A DNA stretch of 64,000 nucleotides, from the NCBI GenBank assembly GCA_013396635.1, contig WBMW01005650.1, positions 133,314 to 197,313 on the forward strand, read 5' to 3'. Shown piece by piece: positions 46,046 through 58,559 of this stretch. The notes beneath the pieces were generated by a model, which saw nothing but the letters and a program-made list of their open reading frames with translations, was not told the origin of the DNA and did no database searches. The stretch comes from Penelope pileata (lineage: Eukaryota > Chordata > Aves > Galliformes > Cracidae). The stretch's first letter is position 1. Every line of letters starts with the position of its first letter. A program made the position numbers and the translations under genes.

Positions 46046-48925
46046 TTTGAAATAGGGTTTGCAGTGTTGGTTTCTTCTGCAGAGCTTTTCTCTGCAGGCT
46101 CTGGTCAGAGTCCCGTAGCTCCTGTGTTGTCAACAACAAGAGAGATGTCCATAGGCCAAGAGCAAGGGGTAGCCCTTTCTTGCATGGATTGAGTCATTCC
46201 CTCACCGTAATGGGAACACATTGCTTTTGCATTGCACCTCTGGTTTGCCTCTGCAGACAGCAGTGACCCCCACACAACCCCAAAAATGCTGATGTCCTTT
46301 TGGGAGATGTCCCTTCATCTGTTCCCTATCTCCATGTGATACAAGCCATCCAATAGCTCCTCTGCAATGGGATTACATGGATAAAATCTACTTTATCATG
46401 AGATCTTGGAGTGTTTATGACCTTTCTTTGGTCCTTCACGATACCTCTGAGAGAGAAGTGCCCAATTCAGTCAGATAACATTCCCCTACCACTCTGCTTC
46501 TCTTCCTTCAGTCTTTCCACCAGCTGCACAGGGGCTGCTTTTGGGGTGAGGTTCAACTCCTTTCCCACAGAGTGGGTTTCCCTCACGAGCAGACAAAGCC
46601 ATTTCTTCCTTGGGGAAGAATTCGCTATAATGGCCATCTCAAACTCTTCCAACCCAATTAACTCTCGTTCTGTGCTTTGCAGGTCATTTCAATTTCCTAT
46701 GAACTTAAGGGGAGATTTTCTTGGGAAAAACTTGTTTTTCTGTAAGCTTTCCAGCTGTTGATTTTCCCCAAGGAAAGTTAAATTATCCTTGATCATTGTA
46801 TCAGCAGATGTACAAAAAAACTGATCCGTCGCACAAGAAAAACCTGAACTAAACAACTTCCTGCATTTTCTGGGCTGTGAATGTTAAAAAATAAAACCCA
46901 GATTATTTTTCTCCTAGCAGCAAAATGTCCAGCATGAAACCAAACAATGACACCCAAGACCTTGGAGGACATCAGGGATTTGGTACATAGAGTTTACTAG
47001 GGAGGGGAAGCTATTGGCCAAAACTAGAGTGTTTCAGGGACCAAATTAAATTGTAACCACGTTCCGGGGAGCTTGCCAGGGAGCCTAATGGACTGATCTC
47101 ATTCACCTTGATGTAAATCCAGAGTTGCTCCACAAAAGCCAACAGCACTACTCCTGGCTCTGCACGGAGGTACTGCTGAGATCACAAATCATGCATTTCT
47201 AATGAAGACAAAGTCAAAGGAACACATGCTGCACACGGAAAGCAAGGGTGTAGTGATGTCTCCAGTCCCAGGCTTGGAGTCCCAGAGGAAACGGAACTGG
47301 CCTGAGTACTAAGGTTTTCAGAGATGTTCTTCTGTTGATTTTCTAAGTAAATTAGGAGTACCAATCCAGTTAATATGGTTCCTGTGTTTAAAAAGTTAGA
47401 ACTTGGGTAGGAGCAGTTGCAGACTCACATTGTTTGTGGCGTGGTCCTTCAGCGAGGGTGCAGAAGGGCTGTTGCAAGAGCGTTGCCTGAGGACCCTGGG
47501 GCAGCTGGAGAGCATCACTGGGATTCCACTTCAGGAGGATGCTGAGAGCACCCACACATTGGCTATTTAGCACTCAGCAAAGCAAGCCTCGAGCACACAA
47601 TCCTCCTCCATCTGAGCTCAAGCCAAGCCCTTATCACCTCCCATTTGTAAGAGCATGAGGCCATCATATACAACCATAGAGCCCAACAGAGGTGCTGTGT
47701 GTCAGGGATGCCCTGGAACTCAGCTGTGCCTGAGCCCTTGGGGATGTGCTTATCCCCCTTGGTGAACCTTTCCCCTGGGACAGAGCATGCCTCAGGCAGG
47801 TCTCCTCTCTGTATGCCCTCCCCCAGCCTGATTAAACTGAGGCACGGATTTGTCTTCTATGTCTTGCACAAGTCCAAAAAGAAAGGCAGAATTAAGAAAG
47901 GAACAGTGTCATGAACTCCGTCAATGGTTACTCATTTTCCAAAAATTTAGCTGAAGATGTTTTAAAAAAAAAAAAAATGCTGTGAGAAATCTGGACAGGC
48001 TCCTTCCTTGGATGCATAGAAAAAATTCATCGTGAGGTCCCCAAGGACACTGTCTCCCTGGTACTAAATCTCATGCAAGAGAAGATAAATCGAGAGCCCC
48101 TTCCCCCTCCTCCCCTGACATTTCATTTCTGATTAAGGCACTATTCATCGCCCCTCATCTTCCAAACCCTTTACTATTTATGGACCTGCTGTTTTTCCAG
48201 CAGTTGACACTAGCGTGCATTCAGCTTAGTTCTTCTTTCCCCATCCCATCCTGCCCCCCCCCCTCCCCTCCATAAAGGCATTTCTCCATTTCAGTAGAGA
48301 AACCACTAGTGACTGGAGTGTCTGTGACCTCTGGGCTGTCAAACTCCCACTAACTAAATAAAAGCAGCCCAAGAGGGAGAGAGTTAGCATAAATCACTTC
48401 CCGTGACAGAGACCACCTGGTATACACTCGCTGCATGGAGGTACCCAGTCTATTCCAGCTGCTGAGTTTGCACTTTCCTGCATTTTTATGGACACCGTTG
48501 GAGAGATACATTGTGTTTACACAAGGAATGGAAATTTCAGTTTTACTGCATGTAACTGATTTCCTCGGCTGGCGGTGGGCAAGCTCTTTGATTAGCAAAG
48601 CGATGAGGCCCATCTCATCCCAGAGGTGTGCTTTGAGCCTGGAGGGTCTGTTCCCAGGTGGCATGGGGCAGGCACTTCCAAGGTTTGGATTCCTGCCCTG
48701 CTTGTCCACGTGAGGACTTTTGCCATGACTGGGGAAAGTAAAATAGGTTCATATCAGAGGAGAGCAAGGCCAGATACAGGTTAAGGCAGGCTTGGTTGCT
48801 GACAAAGCTTTCGTCCTCGTTGTCTGCTGTCAACTTGACCTATCCTGAGGGATCCCAGCCATCTCCATCCATAGCAGGAATGGCCAATCCCTTCAAATTC
48901 ATCTTGTCTAAACTACCACGAAGCC
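46046..48925. other. Unique non-coding DNA
   Basis: No gene or mobile element recognised. There is an A run near 47963-47977 and a C run near 48255. Confidence 0.5.
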
Positions 48926-48961
48926 TTTGGTTGATCTGAAGATCAATAGGGATCAACCAAA
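48926..48961. repeat. Perfect 11-base inverted repeat with 14-base loop
   Basis: TTTGGTTGATC (48926-48936) is the exact reverse complement of GATCAACCAAA (48951-48961). The loop side also contains the inner palindrome TGATCT-GA-AGATCA, and GAAGATC words recur to 48985. It could fold as a short hairpin in RNA or a cruciform. No flanking element identifies it. Confidence 0.85.
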
Positions 48962-50880
48962 ATCGATGTGAAGATCGTCTGAAGATCTGGGATCTGCCAT
49001 TGCCAACAGACAGGCTCTGTCTAGGGTGGGATATATCCATTGCCAGTTGACTTCAGGTTAGGCACTGCCAGTGGCTGTGAACAAAGTGGGTTTGTGATTT
49101 GCCCCTGCCCTGTACATCCAGTAAAGTCGTTCTAAATTATTTCCAGCCAGGGTTGCAACATTCATATGTTAAGGTCTCAGAGTTTGTTATGAAGTAGCAT
49201 CACCATTTTTAAACAAAAAGACATATATACCAAGCAATGTTTATCAAAAAGAAGACTTTCACTAACAACAAGAGAATTTTGTTAATGATGTTCCCTGAAC
49301 AAAGAGAATGGTGGTGGAGGGGGAGGATTAATCATAAAGAGGCGAAGCAAAGGCCAGTAAAAGCCATCCTGTGAAACTAAGTTTTAAGCAGAAAAAGTAG
49401 GTTTATGTAAAGGTCATTCAGAAACTAAGAAGAAGATAATTTCTTAGCGGTTTCTGAAATTTAAAAAAGAAAACAATTATACCATAGCTGAAAATAGCAA
49501 TGAACAGGTCTGTGTACTTTCTTGTGATCCCTGTTTTTCCTTACTGTAAAAATTTCAATGTTATTTACTCTTTTTTATTTCATTTGGTAAGTTCTTCCCA
49601 TGGGTAGCTTGGAAGAACAAGAGGCTGAGATGGATTTCAGGACAAAAAAACAAATTTTTCCATCTTGGAGGTTATTGCAGCCAAAGTGCAGCTATGGGAA
49701 CTCTGAAACCAGCTGATAGAGAAAAACCCTAGGACTGGGTGCACAATTAATTTTTTCAGACTGGTTCCAAACCCAAATAACTCAGAGGAAAAGTAGTTTG
49801 GAAATAATTCAGGTGAGATCAGCCAGAAACGATGTTTTGCTTTTGCAAGGAAAAGCAAAGCCAAAAATCAGAATTGCAGTGAATGAACCCATTCACCGTG
49901 AACCTGCTCGCTGTGAAACCACCTCCTCTAAGTGAGCCCTGCTGACCCCTCGTGCCATGTGCTGTGCCTGGCTCACTTTTCCTGAGGAACCCTGGGGGTG
50001 ATACCACAAATGGCTCAGCTCGAAGGGGAACACAATGCCAGGGTGTCCCTGTGCTCCCCTCCAGCCCAGCCTCGCTCCAGCTGCTGGAGCTCTCTCAAAC
50101 CCTCTGCACTTCTGCACCTCCAGGGAGGTGAAGCAGAAGGAAGAGAAGCTGGAGAGAAGGATGTTCAGAGCCTGCACAGCCCAGCTGGTCTGAGGTGCCT
50201 TGGTATTTAAAGGGATCCATCTTCTGTGCTCCTTTTCCACTTTGTATAACAAGACCAAGGTATGAGTCTTGCATGATGAGGAAATTGGGAGCTTTGGGAT
50301 CTCCAAAATGCTGAAGAGCTGTGAAAGCCCCCAGCTTGAAGAAAACCTTCCTTGCTTTCCAGAGATCTATCAGAGGTGTTAAGGCCTCTGGATTTTGAGG
50401 TGCTTTGCTCTGCTAAGCTGACATCCACCAGTTTGACCCCTGTGGGCTGAGCAAGACTCAGCTGGATCTGGCATCAGTCCTCACTATGGCTCAGGGACCA
50501 GCCTTCCCTTCCACCACCATCTGACAGCACTCAGGTATCTATGGGTTGCTGCTCTTTGGGTGCTCCCACGTTGGGAAGAGGCATGGAAACAACTGAGGAA
50601 GGAGAGGGGATTAGTCCCCAAGCCAGGTACAGCTGTTGGCCTCCAGGTCTCCATCCAGCGTGCTGGAGAGGGGCTTTCACGTGTCTCCCCTGTCAGGCCA
50701 GCAAGTTTGCTTTTTCCTGGAGCCCCTTCAGCTGCGGGATGCCAGAGAGCATGCCAGAAGGAGAAAATTCTTCAGTGACGTAAATGCAGTAATAGCACTT
50801 GTTAGTGGTATGTGCACTCCCTGCCAGGCTAGGGGAGAGGAACTCGGTTTTTATGCAGAACACTGTCTCTCTGTCCTCCA
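48962..50880. other. Unique non-coding DNA
   Basis: AT-rich with purine runs at 49200-49500, then GC-richer. No gene or retroposon recognised. Confidence 0.5.
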
Positions 50881-50881
50881 T

Positions 50882-50900
50882 ACACACACACACACACACA
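50882..50900. repeat. (AC)n dinucleotide microsatellite
   Basis: About nine AC units. Short but perfect. Confidence 0.95.
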
Positions 50901-50934
50901 AAACAGCAAAGAAAGCCTGAGCCCTTTCCATAAG

Positions 50935-51470
50935 GTATACGAAATCCACAAATTTAATTTAGGAGCGCTGCGTGTTCTCAGATAAGGGTTTGGTTTGCTC
51001 AGGTTTACAGAGTTACATTTAATTGGAGTGCTCTGAGCAGCAAGAGCTGAGAGGTCTCCATAAAGGCTTAGACAACCGGGACATTAATTGCATTATTTTC
51101 TTTACTGATAAATCTTATTTGGTGGAGCCAGCATCATCAGATAAAAAATAGATAAGATCAAACCTTGTCTTTAAATTCCAGATCTCCTGGCTTGAGAAAA
51201 TATGGAGATCAGATTACGGTGTAACTTTTAATGGGCTTCAGAGATTTCTGCCCAAGCGGGACGGTAAAAAATGTAGATCCTTCAAGATCCTGGAAGGAGC
51301 AGATACGCTGTATTTGTGCAGTAGTCAGCAGTTTCAGATAAGGAACAGAGGATATTTGGGTCTGATTGCTGCCGTGCTGAAGTTTTCCACATAAAAGCTG
51401 CACTCTGCTTCAGGAAAAGGATTCGAGTCTCTTCAGTAAACATGAAAGCCAGCCCTTATACCCAGCCTAA
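50935..51470. promoter_or_regulatory. Candidate conserved non-coding element with GATA cluster
   Basis: Five GATAA words on the plus strand begin at 50981, 51107, 51140, 51151 and 51337, three of them within 50 bases (CTGATAAATC, CAGATAAAAA, TAGATAAGATC). AT-rich homeodomain-type words (ACATTAATTGCATTATT) and a CpG-bearing GGAGCGCTGCG (50962) accompany them. This resembles a GATA-responsive enhancer. GATAA is a short word, so the number alone is not decisive. Confidence 0.36.
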
Positions 51471-53251
51471 TTCTCCTTGTCGGCTTTGATCCAAAACATT
51501 CTTCCAAGTGAGAGAAGGCTGGGGAAGGGAGAGAGAAAGGGACCGGGGAAGATTGAATAAGGGAGCCAAGAGGCTGCTCTGGAAAATCACGGCTGAAGTT
51601 ATAGGAGGGGAATTAATCTTGAGAGGCCGTATGCAGCAGTTTCATCCATCAAACATGACACTGGTGCCATTATTAGAGAAGATGGAAAATTAAATTGCAA
51701 AATTATCTGTTCTGTTTCATTGACTTTTTTTTTTTTTTTCCCTTTCCTCTTTTCATTCCAGGCATCATTGGCGGCACTACCACTTGCAGTTGGCAGCGCG
51801 TTATTAAAAGCACCTGGCCATGAAAGGAAATCGGATCACGGGGCAGGTTTGGTCGTGCTGTGGTTTGGAGCTGTTGGTCGCACCGTGGCACGAGAGGGGA
51901 CCCAACGGGCGCACGGGGTGGAGCGAGGACGAGGGGCCCTGTGAGGGCTGCCCTCAAACTGGGCTCCCCCAATCCCTTCCCATTGCCACAAGCACACGGG
52001 TGTCCCTCCAGCAGGAGAGATGCTGGAGATGAGAAACACTGGCATCAGCCGGTGGGCACCTGCCTTATTTCTCCTCTCTCCGTGCTTCTCACACCTCCGC
52101 CTCCATTTCTTGCTCTTCGATCTTTACTGTCCCCCTCCCCACATTTCCTGCCATCCTCAATTCCCACTCTCTCCTCTCCTGCAGTCTCTCCTCTGCCACT
52201 TCCAAACTCAATCCAAGAGCAGTGGAAAAACAGCAGCAACCTAAAAAAAATCCCTACTGGAAACTATTTTTAAATGAGTGACCCCTCCAGCCCCCTCGTA
52301 GCCTTTTACGGCAGCCCAAACACAAGGACACACCAACGTCATGGGAATCCGAAGGAAAAAGGGATTAACGGGGAGCTATTGCCCAAAGTTCAAGAGCCCA
52401 AGCTGTGTCCCTCTCCCAAGTGATGTGCAAAGGGTAAACACGCAGAAGAAATACGAAAAGTGGTTTAGGAGACTCAGCACCCGTCAGATGCCAGGTCTCA
52501 CAGTAAATTGGGGGGAATTCCTCAGGTAATATCAGGAGTGGATCAAGCCCAAGGAAGTGGAAGAGTTCTGGTTGGTTTTTGAGTCTTAATTCAGTATCAT
52601 CTCATGAAGAGAGCACGGAAAGAGAGAAGGCAAAGAAATGACCTAAGGATCTCTGAGTTGTGCTGGGGGAAAGAACAATTCATAATCCTGAGCAGAAATG
52701 TAAATAAATTGTCCATCTCGGTGGGAACTGACCCCTGGGTTTCCCATGGCCTGGCCTTCAAAAATAATTTCCTTTTCCTGTATGTATGTATGTGTGAGTA
52801 TATATGCCTGCACACATTTATATTTATATGTATTTCGAATCATGTTGTAGAACTTGTAAGTATTTAGGGAGTGGTACCCTGGTGGAACAGCCTTCTGATA
52901 AAGAGTGAATTGTACACAGCTGACAGTGAGGTCTGCACTGAGCAACCTTGCCTTCCCTTGTGTTTTCTCTGCCTGAATTCTGACTTTTTCTGGCTCTTAC
53001 ATCTAGGAGTAATTTGTAGGGGTCAGGACACAGACTGTAACTCCAGTGCTGTGTCTTTATGCTGCTACTGTTTCAGTGAAAGTGGAGAGTGAAATCTGTA
53101 TAATAACAATAATAAATAGTAATATCCAGGTCTTACGAAGCTCTTTAATCAGAGTTTCTCTAAGTATTATGCAAAGGGAGAAGACGTTAGAGCATTTTTT
53201 CTAATGGAGAAAGTATTTCAGCAGCTCCACTCGGGGGTCTCTCCTCGTCTT
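51471..53251. other. Unique non-coding DNA
   Basis: A T run lies at 51726-51739. At 52780-52835 there is TGTA- and TATA-rich low complexity (TGTATGTATGTATGTG). A pyrimidine-rich patch lies at 52060-52200. No gene recognised. Confidence 0.5.
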
Positions 53252-53305
53252 GATGGAAATCGATTTGGCGGCCATGACCAGATGGATGGAAATAGATTTG
53301 GCGGC
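53252..53305 (+). repeat. Two 21-base units repeated at 33-base period
   Basis: GATGGAAATCGATTTGGCGGC at 53252 recurs at 53285 with one change (ATAGATTT for ATCGATTT). The period of 33 keeps any reading frame, and the plus frame shows DGNRFGG twice. No gene is otherwise supported here, so the in-frame period may be chance. Confidence 0.85.
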
Positions 53306-53884
53306 TCAACACTTGTGGCTGCCAAACTCAGCACCCTCACACAACGGCCAGAAATCCTGCAGGAAGATTGGACCAAAGAGCTTCGGGTGGAGATCAGCAT
53401 CACCTCCAGCACAGGGGCTGCTGCACCAGCACCCCATGTGTGCTCACTGCCTTGGCTTTGGTATCAAAACCCTTATGGAGGTGGATGCCCAGCTTCCTCC
53501 AGGGGCTAAACTTCCTGCTGTCATAAGGAACATCCCTGAGCCTCAAGGAGTGAGAGAGACCTCTCCATAACATGAATCGGAGACAAAGAGGTTGAGTCTA
53601 GAGTATTTCTAATTTTTTTGGTCCTGGCCTTTCTACTGTTAGATTTGGAGGACTTATCTTCTTTGCATTTATTATCTCACAGTGAAGCATAAATTGCTGC
53701 ACTCAAAGCAAGAAATACGACCTAGATGACCACAACCTGTGGGGCTCATTCCTCCATCTGAGGCATTCAGATAAAGGATCCTGGTGAGGTCTGGGCTCCA
53801 TAACTACATTTTCTGCAAGTTTGACGTGGCCATCCTGGGTTGCCTTCAGAAAGAAATGTGTTATCAACCAAGGGATGAAGATAG
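53306..53884. other. Unique non-coding DNA
   Basis: Nothing recognised between the 33-base duplication and the GGAT array. Confidence 0.45.
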
Positions 53885-53956
53885 GGTGGATGGATGGATG
53901 GATGGGTGGATGGATGGGTGGATGGATGGATGGATGGATGGATGGGTGGGTGGATG
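53885..53956. repeat. (GGAT)n tetranucleotide microsatellite
   Basis: About 18 GGAT units with GGGT interruptions. Minus-strand peptides of repeated HPSI and HPST are artefacts. Confidence 0.96.
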
Positions 53957-54479
53957 AGAACCAGAAGGGTTCTCACTCACACAACTGTGCTTAATGAGAT
54001 AGGAGAGAGAGCAAACTCCAAGCAACCAAAAATACAAATAAGAGAAAGTAATTATTGTTTTCCCCATTTTTCTCCAAATCTGCAATTAGCTCAGCCACAG
54101 CAGTAATGGCTTTATGTTAAAATCTGAGCTAGCCCAGTACACAAGAAAGCACAAGTGGGAGAGTGGTGGTCAGTAGCTGTCCCTGGGGCTACTTATCTGT
54201 GTTTGTCCTGGCCTCTTCAAGTGCCTCCATCACCATAAAGAAGTCAAAAATGCCCCTCTGCCCTCACCCCAACCTCTGGCAATAAATTCAGGGAGATGCA
54301 AAGCACAGCACAAGCGAGGACTGTGCCAGAACTGTCTCTGGAGCAGCACAGCCAGGACAACAGTACCAGGAGAACATAAATTGCAGCCTGCTCTGCCTTA
54401 TACCATGAATGCTGAGAGGGAGAAATGTAATACAAGCCTCTCCCAGGCCATTCCTGTGCCAAACAGCAGCCTCTATATC
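53957..54479. other. Unique non-coding DNA
   Basis: No gene or repeat recognised. Confidence 0.5.
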
Positions 54480-55720
54480 ATTTGTTGGTTTATTATAAAC
54501 AGGCTCCCACTGCAGTTTTGAAACAGATATTTTTTATGAATAAACGCAGGGGCTGGGTTTTTTCTCTCCTGCAAATCCATTGCTTGCAAACCTTCACATG
54601 TCAACGCAAAAAAGCGAGTACCCCTGCAAACCTTAGTGTGGTTTGCTTCTGGAATCGTGCGTGGGGCACAGGGGTTATTTTGGGGTTACTCCTGGAAATG
54701 CTGCTCGGAGATTTGCTCCCATTTGCTTTTCCCAGCCCTGCCTGGCCTGGGAGGCTCTGCACAGTTCCCTTCAGAGATGATTAGCAGCAGTCTGTTAACG
54801 TTCATACCCACATTCCCTGTTTACTACTTATGCAAAGGCTTTTTTTTCATCAGTGTAAACACAGTTGATCACTTTATATCCTCTGTATATTGTTTCTTAA
54901 TATGAATGAAGTGAAGCAGGCTGAGCAGCAGTCATTCAGATTATGGCCTAACATAAACTTACAGTGGGTTCTGAAGTGTTTGGTTTTGCAAACTGTGAAA
55001 ATGGCTTAAACTGTGTAATAAGAACATGGTCATATTGTTAGCACTTAGCATTTGATATTTTAAAAAAAATTAAGACATGGATATCTTTGCTGCATACAAA
55101 TTTGATCTGTTTACCTTGCTGGTATTTTTTTTTTTTAAAACAGCTCTCACTGGACAAATGTTATATCTGCTACTGCATAATCCAAGACAAACAAACCTGC
55201 TGTGAGGGCATTTAAAAGAAGCAGGTTCTTGCATTCAAATGAGGTAAAGAGAAAGAAATATTTGACCTTTTTGCCAAAAATATTATGCCTTACATTTGTT
55301 TTTTATTTTCCTTTTATTAAATCACTTTTATAAACCACTCTAAGTTTATTCTGTGACAATTAGTTTATGGTGTTTCTGAAGTGGATTTAGATTTGAGTGA
55401 TAAAATTACAGGCCAAAATTACAACCATAATGGAAAATACTGGTTCATGTTTGGCTTTGCATACCACAACTGAAAGATTACTGCCCATTGCCAATAAGCA
55501 GGGGGAAGCGAAGATAATACTCCATGCGTTTATAGACATGAGCTGGATTCCAGGACATGCCACAATAGATTTGTAGAAGGTGAACTGGAATATTTTAGCT
55601 GTGTTTCATTAATGGAGAGAAATCTGACAGGTTGTAAGGAGGTAACTATAGTTCAGACACTCAATTTGCATGATCTTTCCAGGAAAAACGTCGATCTTTT
55701 AAGTCCTCGAATTAAAACAG
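54480..55720. promoter_or_regulatory. AT-rich, conserved-looking stretch
   Basis: Unique AT-rich DNA contains many words such as CTACTTATGCAAAGGC, CAGTTGATCACTTTATATCC, GACAATTAGTTTATGG and CACTCAATTTGCATGATC. The last carries ATTTGCAT, an octamer-type POU site, near 55663. No retroposon body or coding frame is seen; T and A runs occur near 55127-55139. Regulatory identity is inference. Confidence 0.28.
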
Positions 55721-57066
55721 CTTTCTGAATCCCGACTCAGCTGATTACATCACAGAGTAATTCCCTCTTTCCTTTGTGTTTTCCAAGAAAAACACAAGGT
55801 GGCTGGGATGTTTTCTTGGGATGGATGTTGTTATTTTACAGGGGAACACTTACAAAACCAGAACGCTCTTCTGGGAATGGGAAATACAACCAAAACAGAG
55901 GGCTTGGAGCTCAGCTCCATGCTCCTGTGTGATCCCAGCTGATGCAGAAACTCACAGTTGTCCTAGCTCGGATGCTGGCTCTTCTCACACAGCCCAAACC
56001 ACCCCCCAGGCACAGCCTCTTCCAGGATGCTCCTTGCTCACATATCCCACGGGATGTGCAAGTGCCACTTAGTGCCAACGGGACACAAAGTGTCCTCGTG
56101 GCCCTGTGCAGTTGGGGTTCCTCCTTCCTCCTCCTTGTCCCAAAGACTTCAAGCATCAACATCTCCCCAGAAATGAGAAGAATAGAACCAAAAAAAAAAA
56201 AAAAAAATCTCTAAACCTGAATACTCTTGTTCCACATGTACGTGTGAGAAAAATCCTTTTAAATCTTGAACTTTCAAAGCAGTTTGACCTCCCACCAACT
56301 TGGTATAAAACAGAAGGAAAGCAGGGAGATTTTCTGCAACGACGTCACACATCGGAAAGTTCCCTGTGGGTTGCAAAGTGCCTTCTCAGTGTGGATGAAC
56401 AGGCGACAGAGCAGGTGCCAAATGAGTGTGTGCCTGCAATTTGTCCTGTTGCAGAGTGCTTGAGGCTCTTGAGTTAGCATCTCACACTGTCTGGTTCATG
56501 TTAACACATCGGGGATGGAGGATCTGGCACTCAAAGGATGGATGGTTGCGTGCATGTGGGTTTCAGTGCCCCCCTCCAAAAAACATCTGCATCCATCGGT
56601 TGACTTCAATCAAATTTGGCAAAGGAAGAGGTGCAAGGAGGTGAAGTTCTTCCAGGTTTTGTGGAATGGGGACCATTGTGTGTATCTCTGAGGGAGGTGA
56701 GCTTCCCAACGCTGGAGATGCCACACAGGTGGGACAGGAAGGTGCTCATAGCTGGGGAAGCTTTGGGTTGATTTTGGAGATGGTTGGACACCACAGCATC
56801 TGGTGCTCAGCCAACTCTGTCAGATCAGTGGTGTTCTGGTGTCCAATAAGCCACTGTTGCACCATAGTTGTGCTGCAGGCACAGTACAACCATTAAGGCA
56901 ATCACCTACCAGACACAAGTTCACTGGAATGCAACCTTTATTATTTTGAATGTTCATGCCACACATTGTCTATGTCTGAAGCTTCATAAATGTGGTTTAC
57001 AAAGAGCACATCCACTACGAAAACGAGTCCAGCTTTTATTTTCCAAATGTTTCCAAATTCACACAG
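55721..57066. other. Unique non-coding DNA
   Basis: A long A run lies at about 56190-56207. No retroposon body is clear beside it. The last 40 bases (pyrimidine-rich, ending CACACAG at 57066) form the acceptor-like sequence of the candidate exon. Confidence 0.45.
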
Positions 57067-57161
57067 GAACTAACACAGCCCTTGGGCAAAAGAGAAGACA
57101 AACAGCTTACAAAGACAGTGAGAAAGTGCTGTGCAAGAAACCCGTGTCCAGCGATCCCCAG
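57067..57161 (+). other. Candidate exon (95 bases) with splice-site-like ends
   Basis: The left edge follows a T-rich run ending TTCACACAG, a good acceptor. The right edge is CCCCAG followed by GTAAGTTTG, a near-consensus donor. Two of the three plus frames stay open through all 95 bases; the third stops at once. Neither open frame reads as a protein I recognise, and no partner exon is identified. It could be an exon of a long non-coding RNA, a small coding exon, or chance; splice-like pairs are common in 64 kb. Confidence 0.2.
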
Positions 57162-58559
57162 GTAAGTTTGCTTTGATGGCTGCAGATGGTTTGGTGTCTG
57201 CTTAGCATCCAATTAGCAAGCTTTATTCTGATCGTTCATTTGTCGACATGGAGCACTGTGTGAAAGGTTTGCTGCCGAAGTGCTGCAATGTGCACTGGTT
57301 AAAAGCCCTTCTCTGAGAACTCTAAGGAGGATTTTTCTAGGAAAACGAGCCTGTGATGTTAAGAAACTGAAAACATTAGTGGTCTGAAAGAGCGTCATTA
57401 TTTTTGCTGTAAAAATGTACCGGATAGTTTGGCATCTCCATCTGACATCTGCTCCTCATTGTTTTCTGCCAATGCAAACTCATCAAGTCAGGAAAGATGA
57501 AATATTCCCCTTCGCTCCCAAACCCACCTCTCCCCTGGCTGCAGCTGTCAGCAGCTCGGCCACCTTGGTTTCATTACCGAGCCATCCCCCCGCCAGGCAC
57601 TTCTGCTGCTGACAGCTCTGCTCCGAGTCTCACTGAGCAAACTTCAGATGCAGCTTCTCCACATCTCACCGCCTCCCAGCAGCGTCACGGGGGACAAACC
57701 TCATGAAAAACCCCATGCCTTAACATCAACCCATAGAGGTTTTGGGTTATGAGCTCGACTGGCCACTGGTCCTGAGCCATGGGAACGTGTTCCCTTCTGC
57801 AACTTCAGCTGTGGGGATGGCATGGAAGGGAGAAGGACGCAGCAGAGCAGCAACCCTGAGCCCTCCAGGGCAGGATTCACCCTGGCTTGGTGCAATCAAG
57901 CAGTGCTGCCAGTTTTTCTCCACAATATCAATTTTCAACCCAATTTTACGTCTTACTCTTATGCAACTTGCTCCCGTGGCAATGCTCTTTTCTTGTATCT
58001 CTTCTCTAATAACAAATGCTTGGCTGTGAAGATCAGCCACAAAAATTACCCTCTCTTTCCCTTCACTAGGGAAAAAGCAATGGGAGATAAACAATATCAA
58101 ACTCACAAATACAAATGGAGAAACTGGAGGCCCAGAAAGATGGAGAGTGTAGGAATGTATTCATGAAAAAGAAATGCCTAAAGGGGAAGACAAATGAAAA
58201 GGACAAAATGCAAATATTGCAATTTTAGACTCATTAAAGCCTTTCAGATGTGACACAACTCTGCTTGACCCATTCTCTTTGTTTTGCTGGAGACAGTGAG
58301 TGTTCTGTTGCCAACTGAAGCAACACACGCGTGGTGATCAAAGGGGAAAGCGTGGGAGGGGAAGGTTGGTCCCCAGGAGACGCTGGAGAAATGTATGAAG
58401 AAATCCTAGAGGACCAGGAATTGCCTGGAGAAGAGCTTGGGGGAAGCAAGCTCAGAAAGGTAATTTGTGCTGGAGAAGAGCTGTGTTTTCAGCTCCAGAA
58501 TAAACTGCCCCTAAAGCAAACTGTAGACCTAGTGGATCCAGGCTTCTGGATGTAGGATA
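57162..58559. other. Unique non-coding DNA
   Basis: The acidic 74-codon frame at 58331-58555 begins at GTG, is preceded by an in-frame TGA at 58316, and matches no known family. No other feature recognised. Confidence 0.45.

Noticed and set aside
58298..58460. Acidic frame (58331-58555) ending near a GGTAAT donor-like word, considered as an exon
   Set aside because: The frame begins at GTG, has an in-frame TGA at 58316 between the possible acceptor and the frame, and the donor is weak.
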